In this document: in pieces, positions 9,344 through 18,910 of the stretch
Position numbering within the stretch: position 1 is the stretch's first letter
How the letters are laid out: every line of letters begins with the position of its first letter
Source of the DNA: Caldicellulosiruptoraceae bacterium PP1
Lineage (GTDB): Bacteria > Bacillota > Thermoanaerobacteria > Caldicellulosiruptorales > Caldicellulosiruptoraceae
DNA length: 64,000 nucleotides
NCBI GenBank assembly: GCA_041320695.1
Contig: JBGGOQ010000009.1
Span: 1 to 64,000 of the forward strand
Direction of reading: 5' to 3'
Notes under the pieces: model-generated
Told to the model about the DNA's origin: nothing
Databases searched by the model: none
The model's input: only the letters and a program-made list of their open reading frames with translations
Made by a program: the position numbers and the translations under genes

Positions 9344-9422
9344 AGTTAATCCTCCTATAAATTTTTAAACTTTTATTCTAATTAATTATATAATTGCCTT
9401 AATTTATTAAAATTGTTTTTGA

Positions 9423-10352
9423 TTATTTATAGCTATTTAAAAACTCATAAACTTTCTCCAATGTTGGCATTGCAGTTTGAGCTCCTATGGCTGTTGTTGA
9501 TAAAGCACCTACTGCATTAGCAAATCTTACACAATCAAATAAATTATCTGTTCCATTTGCTAAAGCATATGCAAAACCTGCATTAAATGAGTCACCTGCT
9601 GCTGTAGTATCTATTGGTTTTACTTTAAAAGCAGGTATATGTTCAAAAATGTTTTCACCAATAATGAAGGAACCCTTTTCCCCTGCTTTAGCAATAACAA
9701 TGTTTGCACCTTTTTCAATCAATTTCTGCCCTGCTGTATAATAATCTTCAGGCCTTATTAATATAGGTGTTTGTGCTAAAGTTGCAAGTTCTACTTCATT
9801 AGGTGTAATATAGTCAACATAACTCAAAATTTCATCACGCCACACTACAGCAGGTGCTGGATCAAGAATAATAGTCTTCTCCAATTGTTTTAATTTTTTT
9901 ATAGTATATAAAGTAGTACCTAACGGTATTTCCATTTGAAATAGGAATATATCACATTCAGTTATTTTATTCCATATTTTGTCTATATACTCTTCATTAA
10001 CCATTTGATTTGCTCCAGGGTATACATATATCATATTATTACCTCCTGAAACAACAGTTACCACTGCTATCCCCGGATAGATATCTTCTAATATCTCTAC
10101 AGTATCACATTTTATATTGTATTTTTTTAGCACTTCTAAATATTCTGGTCCATAAAAAAGACTACCTAATCTACCTACCATTCTGACATCAGCACCAAGT
10201 TTACCAAGTGCAACTGCCTGATTAGCTCCCTTACCACCGCCAACAAAAACATCAAATGTTTTGCTAAATATGGTTTCCCCAATCTTAGGAAGCCCTTCAA
10301 TAGATGTAACAATATCAATATTTAAACTTCCTATAACACATATTTTCTTCAT
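9423..10352 (-). CDS. rbsK: Ribokinase
   Basis: 309 residues, close to standard ribokinase length. The N-terminal GSLNIDIV and GGGKGANQAVA motifs and the C-terminal DTTAAGDSFNAGFAYA anion hole/catalytic Asp are characteristic of RbsK. It would phosphorylate D-ribose to ribose-5-phosphate in the cytoplasm, though other PfkB sugars cannot be excluded. GGAGGT precedes the ATG. It leads a short operon with the ADP-ribosylglycohydrolase homologue and GH16. A terminator for the upstream GH30 operon separates the two transcription units, and a plausible promoter lies at 10382-10411. Confidence 0.8.
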   Translation of the reverse strand: MKKICVIGSLNIDIVTSIEGLPKIGETIFSKTFDVFVGGGKGANQAVALGKLGADVRMVGRLGSLFYGPEYLEVLKKYNIKCDTVEILEDIYPGIAVVTVVSGGNNMIYVYPGANQMVNEEYIDKIWNKITECDIFLFQMEIPLGTTLYTIKKLKQLEKTIILDPAPAVVWRDEILSYVDYITPNEVELATLAQTPILIRPEDYYTAGQKLIEKGANIVIAKAGEKGSFIIGENIFEHIPAFKVKPIDTTAAGDSFNAGFAYALANGTDNLFDCVRFANAVGALSTTAIGAQTAMPTLEKVYEFLNSYK

Positions 10353-10381
10353 TTACTGATGAACCTCCATATATGTTACAT

Positions 10382-10411
10382 TTTATAAATTTAACTGATT
10401 TATATTATCAA
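10382..10411 (-). promoter_or_regulatory. Probable promoter of the ribokinase operon
   Basis: On the minus strand TTGATA and TATAAA are separated by 18 bases (TTATAA at 17). They lie between the GH30 terminator and the ribokinase ribosome site. Confidence 0.5.
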
Positions 10412-10433
10412 AACTATCAATAAATTCCAGAAC

Positions 10434-10469
10434 AAAAAGGGCTATCCACTAAATGTGTCAGCCCTTTTT
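10434..10469 (-). terminator. Terminator of the long GH30/transport operon
   Basis: AAAAAGGGCT pairs perfectly with AGCCCTTTTT, and the T run on the minus strand directly follows the GH30 stop codon. Confidence 0.9.
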
Positions 10470-10473
10470 ATTA

Positions 10474-11817
10474 TTAGTCAGATATTAATGTCATTATGGA
10501 ATGCGATGGAATTTTACTTTCAAAAAGATTATTGTCAAGCTCAAGTTCAAAATCAATATCTTGTTCTGTTCTATTTAAAATAACAATTACCCTTTTCCCA
10601 TCATTTCTTTCGCATGCGAATATTTCTAATCTATCATCGTTGCAATTTGATGCCACCCTTACTGAACCAGGCTCAATAAATTTGCTAAAATGTCCTAAAT
10701 AATAATATGCATTTTGATAAAATAAATCTTTTGCCTCAGTATCAACCAAAATAGGAGCATCACAGAAGTTGCCTACGTGATTAGGCCCTCCTTGCATATC
10801 TAATACAATGTTCCAGTCAATAAACCCAATTGTGTAATTATTGAGATCTCCAATAATATCATGTGCATATCTTTCTCCTAATGCCCATGAACCTGGTTTT
10901 GCTCCACCTTCTTGACATCCTTCAGTAAATAATAGATTTACATTTGGGAATTCTTCTTTTATTCTTGTAAGGTCTTCAAAATGGTCTCCACCATACCAGT
11001 GAAATGCTACACCTTCAACATATTTTGCTGCCTCTTTATCAGAAAGTATTGTTTTGGCTCTTTCATAAACTAAATCTCTATTGTGATCCCATACATATAT
11101 TTTTATATCACCTAAACCGTTTTCATGTAATGTAGGGCCTAAGTAATTTTTTACAAAATCTCTTTCTTCTTCAGCAGTATAGATACATGACTCCCAAACT
11201 TGGACTGCCATAGGTTCATTTTGAACTGTTACTGCCCATACATCTATACCCTGTTCTTTATATGCCTTTATAAACTTACAAATAAACTCAGCCCAAGTTT
11301 TTTGATATTCTTCTTTTAGTTTTCCACCATGTGCCATTTCGCCATTTGTTTTCATCCAAGCAGGTGGTGACCAAGGAGATGCCAATATATGAAGCTTATT
11401 GTTATAAGATAAAGCCTTCTTTACATAAGGAATAATATTTTTTATATCTCTATCAATATTAAAATGCTTTAACTCAACATCTCCTTCAACATCATCACAG
11501 CTATATGAACTTACTGAAAAATCACAGCTATTGATGTGAATACGTGTAAGGTTATAACCTATACCATGCTCTCTATCAAAATACTTCTTAAATATTTCAT
11601 CTTGCTTTTCTTCTGGTAGTAGTGAGATATTGTAGCAAGCTGCTTCAGTTAATGCTCCTCCAAAGCCAATTATTTCTTGATATCTTTTATTGGTATCTAC
11701 TATTATTTTTGTTGAGTTACTATTCTTAGTATGTTTGTTATCTAATGAACCTTTGAATGTAAGCCTATCATTTGAATTTTTTGATGTTAGATAATAATTT
11801 AGTTTTGTAGTAGTCAT
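10474..11817 (-). CDS. Glycoside hydrolase family 30, cytoplasmic
   Basis: 447 residues without a signal peptide. GFGGALTEAA lies at the start of the TIM barrel; VQNEP gives acid/base Glu201 and FTEGC nucleophile Glu299; WSPPAWMKTNGEM is a family-specific loop. A C-terminal beta-sandwich (about residues 365-447) is present, as in other GH30 enzymes. Known GH30 activities include glucosylceramidase/beta-glucosidase, beta-xylosidase and beta-1,6-glucanase. With GH16 and GH3 enzymes near, a beta-1,6- or beta-glucan oligosaccharide substrate is plausible. It is the last gene of the long leftward operon. A second, secreted GH30 starts the same cluster, suggesting an outside-inside division of labour on one polymer. 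Confidence 0.88.
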   Translation of the reverse strand: MTTTKLNYYLTSKNSNDRLTFKGSLDNKHTKNSNSTKIIVDTNKRYQEIIGFGGALTEAACYNISLLPEEKQDEIFKKYFDREHGIGYNLTRIHINSCDFSVSSYSCDDVEGDVELKHFNIDRDIKNIIPYVKKALSYNNKLHILASPWSPPAWMKTNGEMAHGGKLKEEYQKTWAEFICKFIKAYKEQGIDVWAVTVQNEPMAVQVWESCIYTAEEERDFVKNYLGPTLHENGLGDIKIYVWDHNRDLVYERAKTILSDKEAAKYVEGVAFHWYGGDHFEDLTRIKEEFPNVNLLFTEGCQEGGAKPGSWALGERYAHDIIGDLNNYTIGFIDWNIVLDMQGGPNHVGNFCDAPILVDTEAKDLFYQNAYYYLGHFSKFIEPGSVRVASNCNDDRLEIFACERNDGKRVIVILNRTEQDIDFELELDNNLFESKIPSHSIMTLISD

Positions 11818-11842
11818 TTGCTATTCTCCTTTCTTTATTTGG

Positions 11843-11869
11843 TGCCAGGAAGAACCGTCCCCATTGGCA
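11843..11869. repeat. Isolated hairpin with the GGGGACGGTTCTT motif
   Basis: TGCCA (11843-11847) pairs with TGGCA (11865-11869). On the minus strand the interior reads TGGGGACGGTTCTTCC. That G+C-rich motif recurs in many bacterial genomes, often near REP-associated tyrosine transposases (established pattern, recalled rather than searched). It sits between a permease and a GH30 gene of one operon and differs in composition from its surroundings. Confidence 0.5.
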
Positions 11870-11876
11870 TAATTTT

Positions 11877-12800
11877 TTATTCACCAGTGATACCTGATTT
11901 TTCAATGCTCTCAACAAACTGTTTTTGTAAAACAAGATACATTATTAATAAAGGAAGTATAGTAATAAATGTACCTGCCATTCGTATACCTTCATTAATC
12001 CTATTTTCAGTGCTTCCATCCTCTGTAGGATACATGCTTTGATATTGACTTACAAAGTCTCTTAGCTTTAATGGTAGAGTTCTAATCTTATCTCCAAAGA
12101 ATAAACCAGAGATATATGTTTCATTCCAATACCAAACAAAAGAAAATATAAAGGCAACAACAATAGCTGGCACTGCAGTTGGTAGTGCTATTCTGAAGAA
12201 AATCTGGAGACTTCCTGCTCCATCAATTTCTGCTGCTTCATCAAAAGCTTTAGGCATCATTTTGAAGAAATTGTAAAACATCAATACAAAAATAGAGCTT
12301 TTAATACCTTGTCCTGCAATTGCAGGAAGAAAAGATGCAAGCGGTGTTCCTACAATTTTAAGCCTATCAAAAAGCATATATTTAGGTATTACTGTTACCT
12401 GTGCTGGTATCAAAAATGTTGCGACAACCAAAAATAACCATAATTTTTTAAGCGGGAATTCAAATCTTGCAAGTCCATATCCTACAAGTGCTGTAGCAAC
12501 TGTTTGTAAAATAGCAGGCAGCCCAGCCATAAAAATACTCTGAAATAAAGCTTTATTTGCATCTAATACTTTCCAAGCAATTTCATAATTATCAAGGTAA
12601 ATTGATCTTGGAATCCATGAAACAATAGGACTTACAAGGTCATCAATACTCATTAAACTTGATGAAATCATAAAAAATAATGGATATAGATATGCATACC
12701 CAATTCCTATGAGCAATGCATAAATTATAGTTTTTGAAAGAATATTTACATAATGTTTTCTAGTGTAGGCAATTGTTTTTTCTAAGTTTACATTTTTCAT
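11877..12800 (-). CDS. CUT1 carbohydrate ABC transporter permease (MalG-like)
   Basis: 307-residue inner-membrane protein with about six membrane spans, the first near residues 24-46. The cytoplasmic EAA loop that contacts the ATPase reads EAAEIDGAGS near residue 200. It pairs with the permease encoded just upstream, whose stop overlaps this start by four bases (translational coupling). Together they form one of two permease pairs in this operon. No ATPase gene is adjacent. The substrate is probably the oligosaccharide made by the secreted GH30. Confidence 0.9.
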   Translation of the reverse strand: MKNVNLEKTIAYTRKHYVNILSKTIIYALLIGIGYAYLYPLFFMISSSLMSIDDLVSPIVSWIPRSIYLDNYEIAWKVLDANKALFQSIFMAGLPAILQTVATALVGYGLARFEFPLKKLWLFLVVATFLIPAQVTVIPKYMLFDRLKIVGTPLASFLPAIAGQGIKSSIFVLMFYNFFKMMPKAFDEAAEIDGAGSLQIFFRIALPTAVPAIVVAFIFSFVWYWNETYISGLFFGDKIRTLPLKLRDFVSQYQSMYPTEDGSTENRINEGIRMAGTFITILPLLIMYLVLQKQFVESIEKSGITGE

Positions 12801-13690
12801 CTATTTAATGTCCTCCTTGGCTCTCTTTCTCTTAAAAGAAAGAATGTAACCCCTATTATAGCTAAAACAGCTATAAAGTATATCCATGAAAGTGATGCCG
12901 AATAGCTATAAACCTTATCAATATCAAACATATGATTAGTTATACTTGTATTAATTACATTATTAGGGAAAGATGCTAAATCTACAATTGTATATACTGC
13001 ATTAACTAAGATAAATGGTTTTATTATTGGGAGAGTAATCTTCCAAAATGTAACCCAACTATTTGCTCCATCTATACTTGCTGCCTCATATATATCATTG
13101 CTTATTTTTTGTAGACCCGCTAAGAAAAATAATATTTGAACACCTGAAAACCATAATATAAGTACTAAGTTATCAAAGATATATAAAAAAGGAGTATTAA
13201 TACTTTTTGGCAATGTCGCAATAAATTTGTATATAAAATATCTGCTTGGATCTACTATCTTTGAAGCATTATTGCTCATAAGTTCTGATACAACAGGTCC
13301 ACTTATTATTATTACAGGTAAAAAGAAAATGGCTCTAAAGATACCTCTTGCTTTGAAGTTTTTATTTAAAATAATTGAAATAATTAATGAAAAAATCACT
13401 ACAAGAGGTACTGATAGTACTATATTTATAATGCTACTTGTAAAATTAAGTGGAAATTCTGTATCAACTTGAAAAGCGTATTTATAATACTGAAGACCTA
13501 CAAATTTAGTTTGAATTCCATCAATATTAAAGTTTATATTATTAAGACTTAAATATATAGAAAATACAAATGGAAATACTGTAAATACTAAAAAACCTAT
13601 AATCCAGGGTAGTATAAACAAATAACCCCAAAAAATATTACGACCTGCTATTGTTAACTTTCCATTATTAAAATATTTCTTTCTTTTCAT
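12797..13690 (-). CDS. CUT1 carbohydrate ABC transporter permease (MalF-like)
   Basis: 297-residue membrane protein with six predicted spans and an EAA loop EAASIDGANSWVTFWKITLP near residue 205. The ribosome site AAGGAG precedes the ATG, and four bases overlap both neighbouring genes, which indicates tight co-translation with the DUF5696-type gene before it and the MalG-like gene after it. Confidence 0.9.
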   Translation of the reverse strand: MKRKKYFNNGKLTIAGRNIFWGYLFILPWIIGFLVFTVFPFVFSIYLSLNNINFNIDGIQTKFVGLQYYKYAFQVDTEFPLNFTSSIINIVLSVPLVVIFSLIISIILNKNFKARGIFRAIFFLPVIIISGPVVSELMSNNASKIVDPSRYFIYKFIATLPKSINTPFLYIFDNLVLILWFSGVQILFFLAGLQKISNDIYEAASIDGANSWVTFWKITLPIIKPFILVNAVYTIVDLASFPNNVINTSITNHMFDIDKVYSYSASLSWIYFIAVLAIIGVTFFLLREREPRRTLNR

Positions 13691-15969
13691 TGTTTATCTA
13701 CTCCTTCTTTTACAAGTCGCCAACCTTTTGCAGGGACAATTAAGTTTTTATATTTAAATGCTTTTTGAGTATAATTAACTATAATTGAATAGCCGTTCTT
13801 GTAGTCTACCTTCACAATTCCTTGCTCTAATACATTTCTGTCTACAATTTCTTGATTTTTTACAGGTTTTAAAGCCTTATTTATTTCATTGTATGTTTCT
13901 ACAATTTGGTTATACCAATTTGAAAACTTTGTAGAATAAATCTCATTAAGTGCTGTATCTTTAAGTTCAAAATTATCAATTCCAGATACTATAAATGATG
14001 GGTATGCCCCATATTCAATTGCTTTTAAAATATCCTCCCTCGCATAAAAACTTAAATTGATGTATGGTGTAAAATAGTCAATATATCCTTTTAATGTTAA
14101 TTGAAGAAATGGTACAGTGTCTGTCTCAAAAAGATATTGACTGTTAACCATAGGAGCATCAAAAATTTTATCTGTATATTTCCACACATACTCATTAGCT
14201 TTGTACATAGCTATATTATTTAAAGTTTTTTTAGCTTTCGAGAGAGTTGCTGTAAGTAACTCAACAGCTTTATTTCTTGTTATTTCAAATCCTCTTTTAT
14301 TTTCACTATACAATCTATATCCATAGTCTTTTAATGCAATGTTCATAATTGAATCTTTTTTATAGAGTGCTAACCTGTCTGACAAATACTTTGAAACAAG
14401 TCCAATATTCATAAAATAGGTTCTATAAAACCATAGGTTTTTATTGTCCCTTTCTTCATAGATTAATGCTTGAGATAGATTTATTCCGCCTTCTTTTTTT
14501 AGGTTAATTTGCTTCTCATTCAAAGTAACAAAATTTTCAGTAAAGAATAAATTACCACCTATCATAGATAACTGTCTTTGCAATTCAAGTAGATCTTCTT
14601 TGGTACCTATCTTCTTTTCAAAACTATAATTTGATGGCTGTTGCCCATTTATTCCTCCACTTTGCCAACCTAATAAGGACATATCAATATTTTTTATGCC
14701 TTTTTTATTTAGTGAATTCACTATGTTTTTCATTTCTTTTGTTGTTGTAATTGGAATTACTGAATCAAAAATAAAACCTTTCTTGATATCCGCAGCTATT
14801 GTTTCTATATGGATTGGAATATCAGAATTATTATCTTTCTTTTTATTAAGCACACCTTTATCAATTAAAATCTTCCTATATAATTTTGACATTCCAACGT
14901 AATTAGCATCATTACCAGTTAGGAAATAATAGGTAATTTGAGCATCAAATTTATTTCTGTTTTTTTGGGCAACTTGAATACCAGAACCGCTTTTACTTGT
15001 TGGTTGCATGTATTTTTGCCTATATATAAACTTATTTGAAACCCAATTGTAGTTAGTCATAAGTCCACTTGGATAAGCAACAATTGAACTATATTCAGCA
15101 CCACTTTGTATATATGCGAAAACACCATGGTTATTTGCACCATGAACAACGCCAAATACAGGCATAACAACATTGGGTTCTTCTACGATAAAGTCGTTAG
15201 GTCTGTTGGATTTTAAGTCATTTACTGCGAAAAGATTATCTATGCCATAATCCTTTCCATATATTCTTTTTTCAAAGTTTGTAAGATAATGGGCTGGTTT
15301 TGAAAATCTTATTAAGGCTCCACAACCATCAGGTACAAACATATATCCCTCAATTTCTTCCATTCTTGTTGATCCTAAAAAAGGAAAGAAATAGATAGAT
15401 GCTAATTTGTATTCATCACCTTCTTTTATGTGGCTGTTTAAAACTTTAAATGTAATTGAGTTATTATTAAGTGACATTTCAAAATCAAGCTGTATATCTT
15501 GACTTTTAAAATTTACATGATATATAAGTTTATTCTTTTCGATTTTATATTCTTTGTCTACGCTTCTTGGGGCAATACTTTTGGTTTTTAATAAACCATT
15601 ATAATCAAAGTATTCAATTGTGAGAAGAGAATTGCCCACACCTGCCCATGTGGTATTCATATCTTCTGGTTTCTCTTCTTTTAAACCACCCCATATATAT
15701 CCAGACCTTTTATCAACAATTCGTATAGAAGCATTATCTTCCTTATGCCACACCTCAAGCACATTGTTTTCTAAAATCTTTTTATATCCTTTTAAATCCA
15801 GCCTATTCTTTATATTTACCTTTTTATCTTGCTGGGTATATCTATTTGATATAAAGTTTTCAAAACCAATATTTTTCGCTGAAATATTGGCAAATATAGA
15901 GTACTGAAAAATAGTTGAAAACAATGATATTAATAATATTAAAGAAATTACTTTCTTTTTAGTAAACAC
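13687..15969 (-). CDS. Exported DUF5696-type protein of a sugar transport operon
   Basis: 760 residues with an N-terminal signal sequence (about residues 6-28) and no later membrane span, so probably exported or anchored. The body matches my recollection of DUF5696 proteins, which sit beside CUT1 transporters and NHL/Yip1 proteins in Firmicutes. Visible landmarks are VLEVWHKEDNASIRIVDKRS near residue 70 and GYMFVPDGCGALIRF near 210; the second half (GWQSGGINGQQPSNYS near 435) looks like a glycosidase-type barrel. It starts at GTG, six bases after AGAGGTGA, and its start overlaps the preceding gene by 11 bases. The function is not established; a cell-surface carbohydrate-processing or binding role is inferred. 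Confidence 0.6.
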   Translation of the reverse strand: MFTKKKVISLILLISLFSTIFQYSIFANISAKNIGFENFISNRYTQQDKKVNIKNRLDLKGYKKILENNVLEVWHKEDNASIRIVDKRSGYIWGGLKEEKPEDMNTTWAGVGNSLLTIEYFDYNGLLKTKSIAPRSVDKEYKIEKNKLIYHVNFKSQDIQLDFEMSLNNNSITFKVLNSHIKEGDEYKLASIYFFPFLGSTRMEEIEGYMFVPDGCGALIRFSKPAHYLTNFEKRIYGKDYGIDNLFAVNDLKSNRPNDFIVEEPNVVMPVFGVVHGANNHGVFAYIQSGAEYSSIVAYPSGLMTNYNWVSNKFIYRQKYMQPTSKSGSGIQVAQKNRNKFDAQITYYFLTGNDANYVGMSKLYRKILIDKGVLNKKKDNNSDIPIHIETIAADIKKGFIFDSVIPITTTKEMKNIVNSLNKKGIKNIDMSLLGWQSGGINGQQPSNYSFEKKIGTKEDLLELQRQLSMIGGNLFFTENFVTLNEKQINLKKEGGINLSQALIYEERDNKNLWFYRTYFMNIGLVSKYLSDRLALYKKDSIMNIALKDYGYRLYSENKRGFEITRNKAVELLTATLSKAKKTLNNIAMYKANEYVWKYTDKIFDAPMVNSQYLFETDTVPFLQLTLKGYIDYFTPYINLSFYAREDILKAIEYGAYPSFIVSGIDNFELKDTALNEIYSTKFSNWYNQIVETYNEINKALKPVKNQEIVDRNVLEQGIVKVDYKNGYSIIVNYTQKAFKYKNLIVPAKGWRLVKEGVDKQ

Positions 15970-18007
15970 GATAAATCACCTCTTTGAATATGCTGTAGAC
16001 AAAACCGATAACTTGATCCCACAGCATATATATAATGGAACCTGTTATAACAATTACAACAATCCAGAATAACGATAATAATATTGTTTTTATTGTGTTT
16101 CTTATGTTGTAATCGTGAATCTCTTTTGTTGCTATAAACATTATTATCCCGCTCCATACAACAAAAATCTGGCTTGAAAAATTGATAATAAATTGTTCAT
16201 TTATAGTCAATACATAAGTTAATAAAACAACAAATGGCTGAAATAGAATATATGGAGCAAGTGAATAAGCAGTAGATATATAAATATGCTTTAACTTACC
16301 TTCGCCATCATTAATTGAACTTACAAGATAATTTGAAAATACCCACAAAGTAAGTGGTAATGTTGTAAGTATTAAAATATATGATGGTGTTTTTTGCTTT
16401 ATATCGCTGCTAAATATAAAACCTCTAAAAGCATAATCTAACGCAAACACAATAATAAATAAAATATAAATTATACTTGCTGAAATAATTGATGTTTTTT
16501 CACCTTTTTTTATGTAGTAAAAACTATCAATAGGATGCTTAATAAGATTTTTTAAGTATAAAAGATCATCAATTACCTTTGCTTTCTTCAATCTTTCTCT
16601 AAGTACAAATTTTCTTTTTATTACGCCTTTAAACAATAAAATCTTATAAATCTTTATTAGTAAGTAAAGGCATATTAATACCAAAACAATAACTAACATA
16701 TTTCTCTGTAAGAAATTATTTCTAAGTTCCCAGTATGCTTCTGAATATTCTTTTCTATTACCAGCAATTTTGAAATGGAATGCTGCTAATTCATAGTTCC
16801 CTTCTTGAAAATAAGCTTTACCAAGACCATTATGTGCTACCTTAGATACGCTATTTAGCCTCAATACTTCTTCCCATAATTTTTTGCTTTCTTTATATTT
16901 CCCTTGTAAAAATAGGCTTAAAGCTGAGTGTATCAAGTTAGCATACTGTGTCGGATAATAAACATGAACTATTCCTCTTTCTTTGTCAAGTACAAAGACA
17001 TTATCATTTTCATCTACTGCAATTCCTGATGCAACAGTTATAAGCCCATTTCTCTCTGTTGCAATAGCTCTCCCTCCAAAAGAGAAAAGCAAAGAACCAT
17101 TTTCATCATATTCATAAATTAGTCCAGTCTCTGTAATGGTATATATCTGCCCATATCTTCCTACATCAATATCAACAAAATTTTCTTCATCGGCCATTTC
17201 ATTTGATTTTGATAAATAAAGTATATTATTGCCTAATGTATTATGCTTTTTTACACTATTCCCTTTTTCTTGCTGAGTAATTGTATAAATCAATCCTTTT
17301 TTATCAATTGTAATATTATAATATGGTCTTGGAATACGATAAAAAAGTTGGCTTTTCTGCTGTTCTGTAAAAAATAAATCCTGTAATACTTGAATAAATG
17401 ATATAGCTACTTTGTTTGCACCAAAATATCCTAAAAATTCTCCAGTTCTATTTAACTGAATAATTCCATCAAATGAACCTTCACTTACAATATAAATATT
17501 ACCTCTTTTATCAGATGCCACTTTCCTTGGTTTAAAGCTATTATACTTACCAAATAGTATTGATTCAGGTCTTTTGAACTCATTTATCTTTATTCCATTT
17601 TTATCAAAAATAAATACCTTTTCTAGCCCATAATCAGCTACATAGATATCTTCTTTTTCGTTTACAAATACTCCTGTTGGAGATTTTAGTATGCCTTGCC
17701 CAATTGTTTTTATTGCTCCATTTGATCTATCATATATTACAATTCTGCTGTTTCCTGTATCAGCAATATACAATTTATCATTTCTTATACAGATATCTTC
17801 TGGTTTATTAAGATCATAACTTTGAAATAATATCCCACTTACTAAATATGCATCCTGTGTTCTTATCCACTCATTTTCAGTTGACAATGTGTAAGTTTGA
17901 GTAGTTGAATTATTGGCATATGTAATAAGTGGTAAAACAAGTCCAATTATTAACATGAATATACTAAAAATTTTAATTATCTTACTAAGCTTATTCTTTT
18001 TATTCAT
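15959..18007 (-). CDS. Membrane protein with NHL propeller, TPR segment and Yip1-like domain
   Basis: 682 residues. After a signal anchor (about residues 13-30) come NHL-type propeller repeats to about residue 350 (YIADTGNSRIVIYDRSNG, YVADYGLEKVFIFDKNG, FVLDKERGIVHVYYP). A TPR-like stretch follows (GKYKESKKLWEEVLRLN, AHNGLGKAYFQEGNYELA), then a membrane span near 437-460 and a C-terminal Yip1-like block of about five spans. The topology suggests an extracellular propeller on a membrane anchor, perhaps organising or sensing for the transporter complexes encoded on both sides. The combination is known from Firmicutes sugar operons, but I know of no biochemical role. The domain reading is fairly secure; the function is unknown. 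Confidence 0.65.
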   Translation of the reverse strand: MNKKNKLSKIIKIFSIFMLIIGLVLPLITYANNSTTQTYTLSTENEWIRTQDAYLVSGILFQSYDLNKPEDICIRNDKLYIADTGNSRIVIYDRSNGAIKTIGQGILKSPTGVFVNEKEDIYVADYGLEKVFIFDKNGIKINEFKRPESILFGKYNSFKPRKVASDKRGNIYIVSEGSFDGIIQLNRTGEFLGYFGANKVAISFIQVLQDLFFTEQQKSQLFYRIPRPYYNITIDKKGLIYTITQQEKGNSVKKHNTLGNNILYLSKSNEMADEENFVDIDVGRYGQIYTITETGLIYEYDENGSLLFSFGGRAIATERNGLITVASGIAVDENDNVFVLDKERGIVHVYYPTQYANLIHSALSLFLQGKYKESKKLWEEVLRLNSVSKVAHNGLGKAYFQEGNYELAAFHFKIAGNRKEYSEAYWELRNNFLQRNMLVIVLVLICLYLLIKIYKILLFKGVIKRKFVLRERLKKAKVIDDLLYLKNLIKHPIDSFYYIKKGEKTSIISASIIYILFIIVFALDYAFRGFIFSSDIKQKTPSYILILTTLPLTLWVFSNYLVSSINDGEGKLKHIYISTAYSLAPYILFQPFVVLLTYVLTINEQFIINFSSQIFVVWSGIIMFIATKEIHDYNIRNTIKTILLSLFWIVVIVITGSIIYMLWDQVIGFVYSIFKEVIYRVY

Positions 18008-18026
18008 TTTGCACCACCAATAAATA

Positions 18027-18899
18027 TTATTTAATTCCTGAGTATGCCATTGTATTCATTACTCTTGATTGCATAATAATGAACAATACAAGATTTGGGA
18101 TAAATAATATTAAGGACGCTGCCGCAGCCATACCCTGACCTGCAACTGTGTTACCTGTACTTGATGTAAGTGTAGTCATATAAAAAGCAAAAGTTTTTAG
18201 GTTATCATTATTTAAATATAATGTTGAAGCTTCTGTACTATTCCAAGCCATTTGGAATGCGAGAATACCAACAGTTGAAAGTGCTGGCTTAACCATGGGG
18301 ATAATAACATTTTTTACTATCTGAAAATCATTTGCCCCATCAATCCAGGCTGCGTCAATCATAGCATTTGGAATTTGATCAATAAACTGCTTAACCAAAA
18401 ATACACCTACTGGCATAGCTACAATTGGAAGAACATTAACAAGCATATTATCAATAAGTCCAACTTTATCTATTATTAAATATCTTGGTATAGTAACTGC
18501 AGTTGGTACAAACATTAAAGCTAAGTTATTTAATGAAAATATAAGATTTTTCCCATTAAAATCCTTTTTCGAAAGTACATAACCAGCAAAGACCGAAACC
18601 CATATTGTAAAAAATATTACTAATGCTGTAGAAACAATACTGTTTAGTAAATATCTGCTTAAAGGTATTGCTGAACTTTTTGTGGCTGCAAATAGCTCTA
18701 TAAAATTGTCTAATGATGGTTTCCTAACAAAAAATCTTGGTGGATATAAAAACAATTCATCCAAAGGCTTTAATGCATGTGAAATAATAAATATAATTGG
18801 AAGTATCATAAATAAAGATATTGGTGTTAATATTACGTAAAACTTAATCTGACTTCTATGAAAATGCCTTGGATTAGTTCCGGTAGTAAATCTTGCCAT
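18027..18899 (-). CDS. CUT1 carbohydrate ABC transporter permease (MalG-like), second pair
   Basis: 290 residues, six predicted membrane spans, EAA-type loop DAAWIDGANDFQIVKNVIIP near residue 185, with Asp replacing the first Glu. It follows its MalF-like partner by 11 bases. It is distinct from the permease at 11877, so the operon carries two complete permease pairs. GGAGG-type ribosome site before the ATG. Confidence 0.9.
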   Translation of the reverse strand: MARFTTGTNPRHFHRSQIKFYVILTPISLFMILPIIFIISHALKPLDELFLYPPRFFVRKPSLDNFIELFAATKSSAIPLSRYLLNSIVSTALVIFFTIWVSVFAGYVLSKKDFNGKNLIFSLNNLALMFVPTAVTIPRYLIIDKVGLIDNMLVNVLPIVAMPVGVFLVKQFIDQIPNAMIDAAWIDGANDFQIVKNVIIPMVKPALSTVGILAFQMAWNSTEASTLYLNNDNLKTFAFYMTTLTSSTGNTVAGQGMAAAASLILFIPNLVLFIIMQSRVMNTMAYSGIK

Positions 18900-18910
18900 T
18901 ATTATCCCTC

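Noticed and set aside
15948-16157. 69-codon frame overlapping the NHL/Yip1 and DUF5696-type genes
   Set aside because: Out-of-frame low-complexity translation of a membrane-protein coding region.
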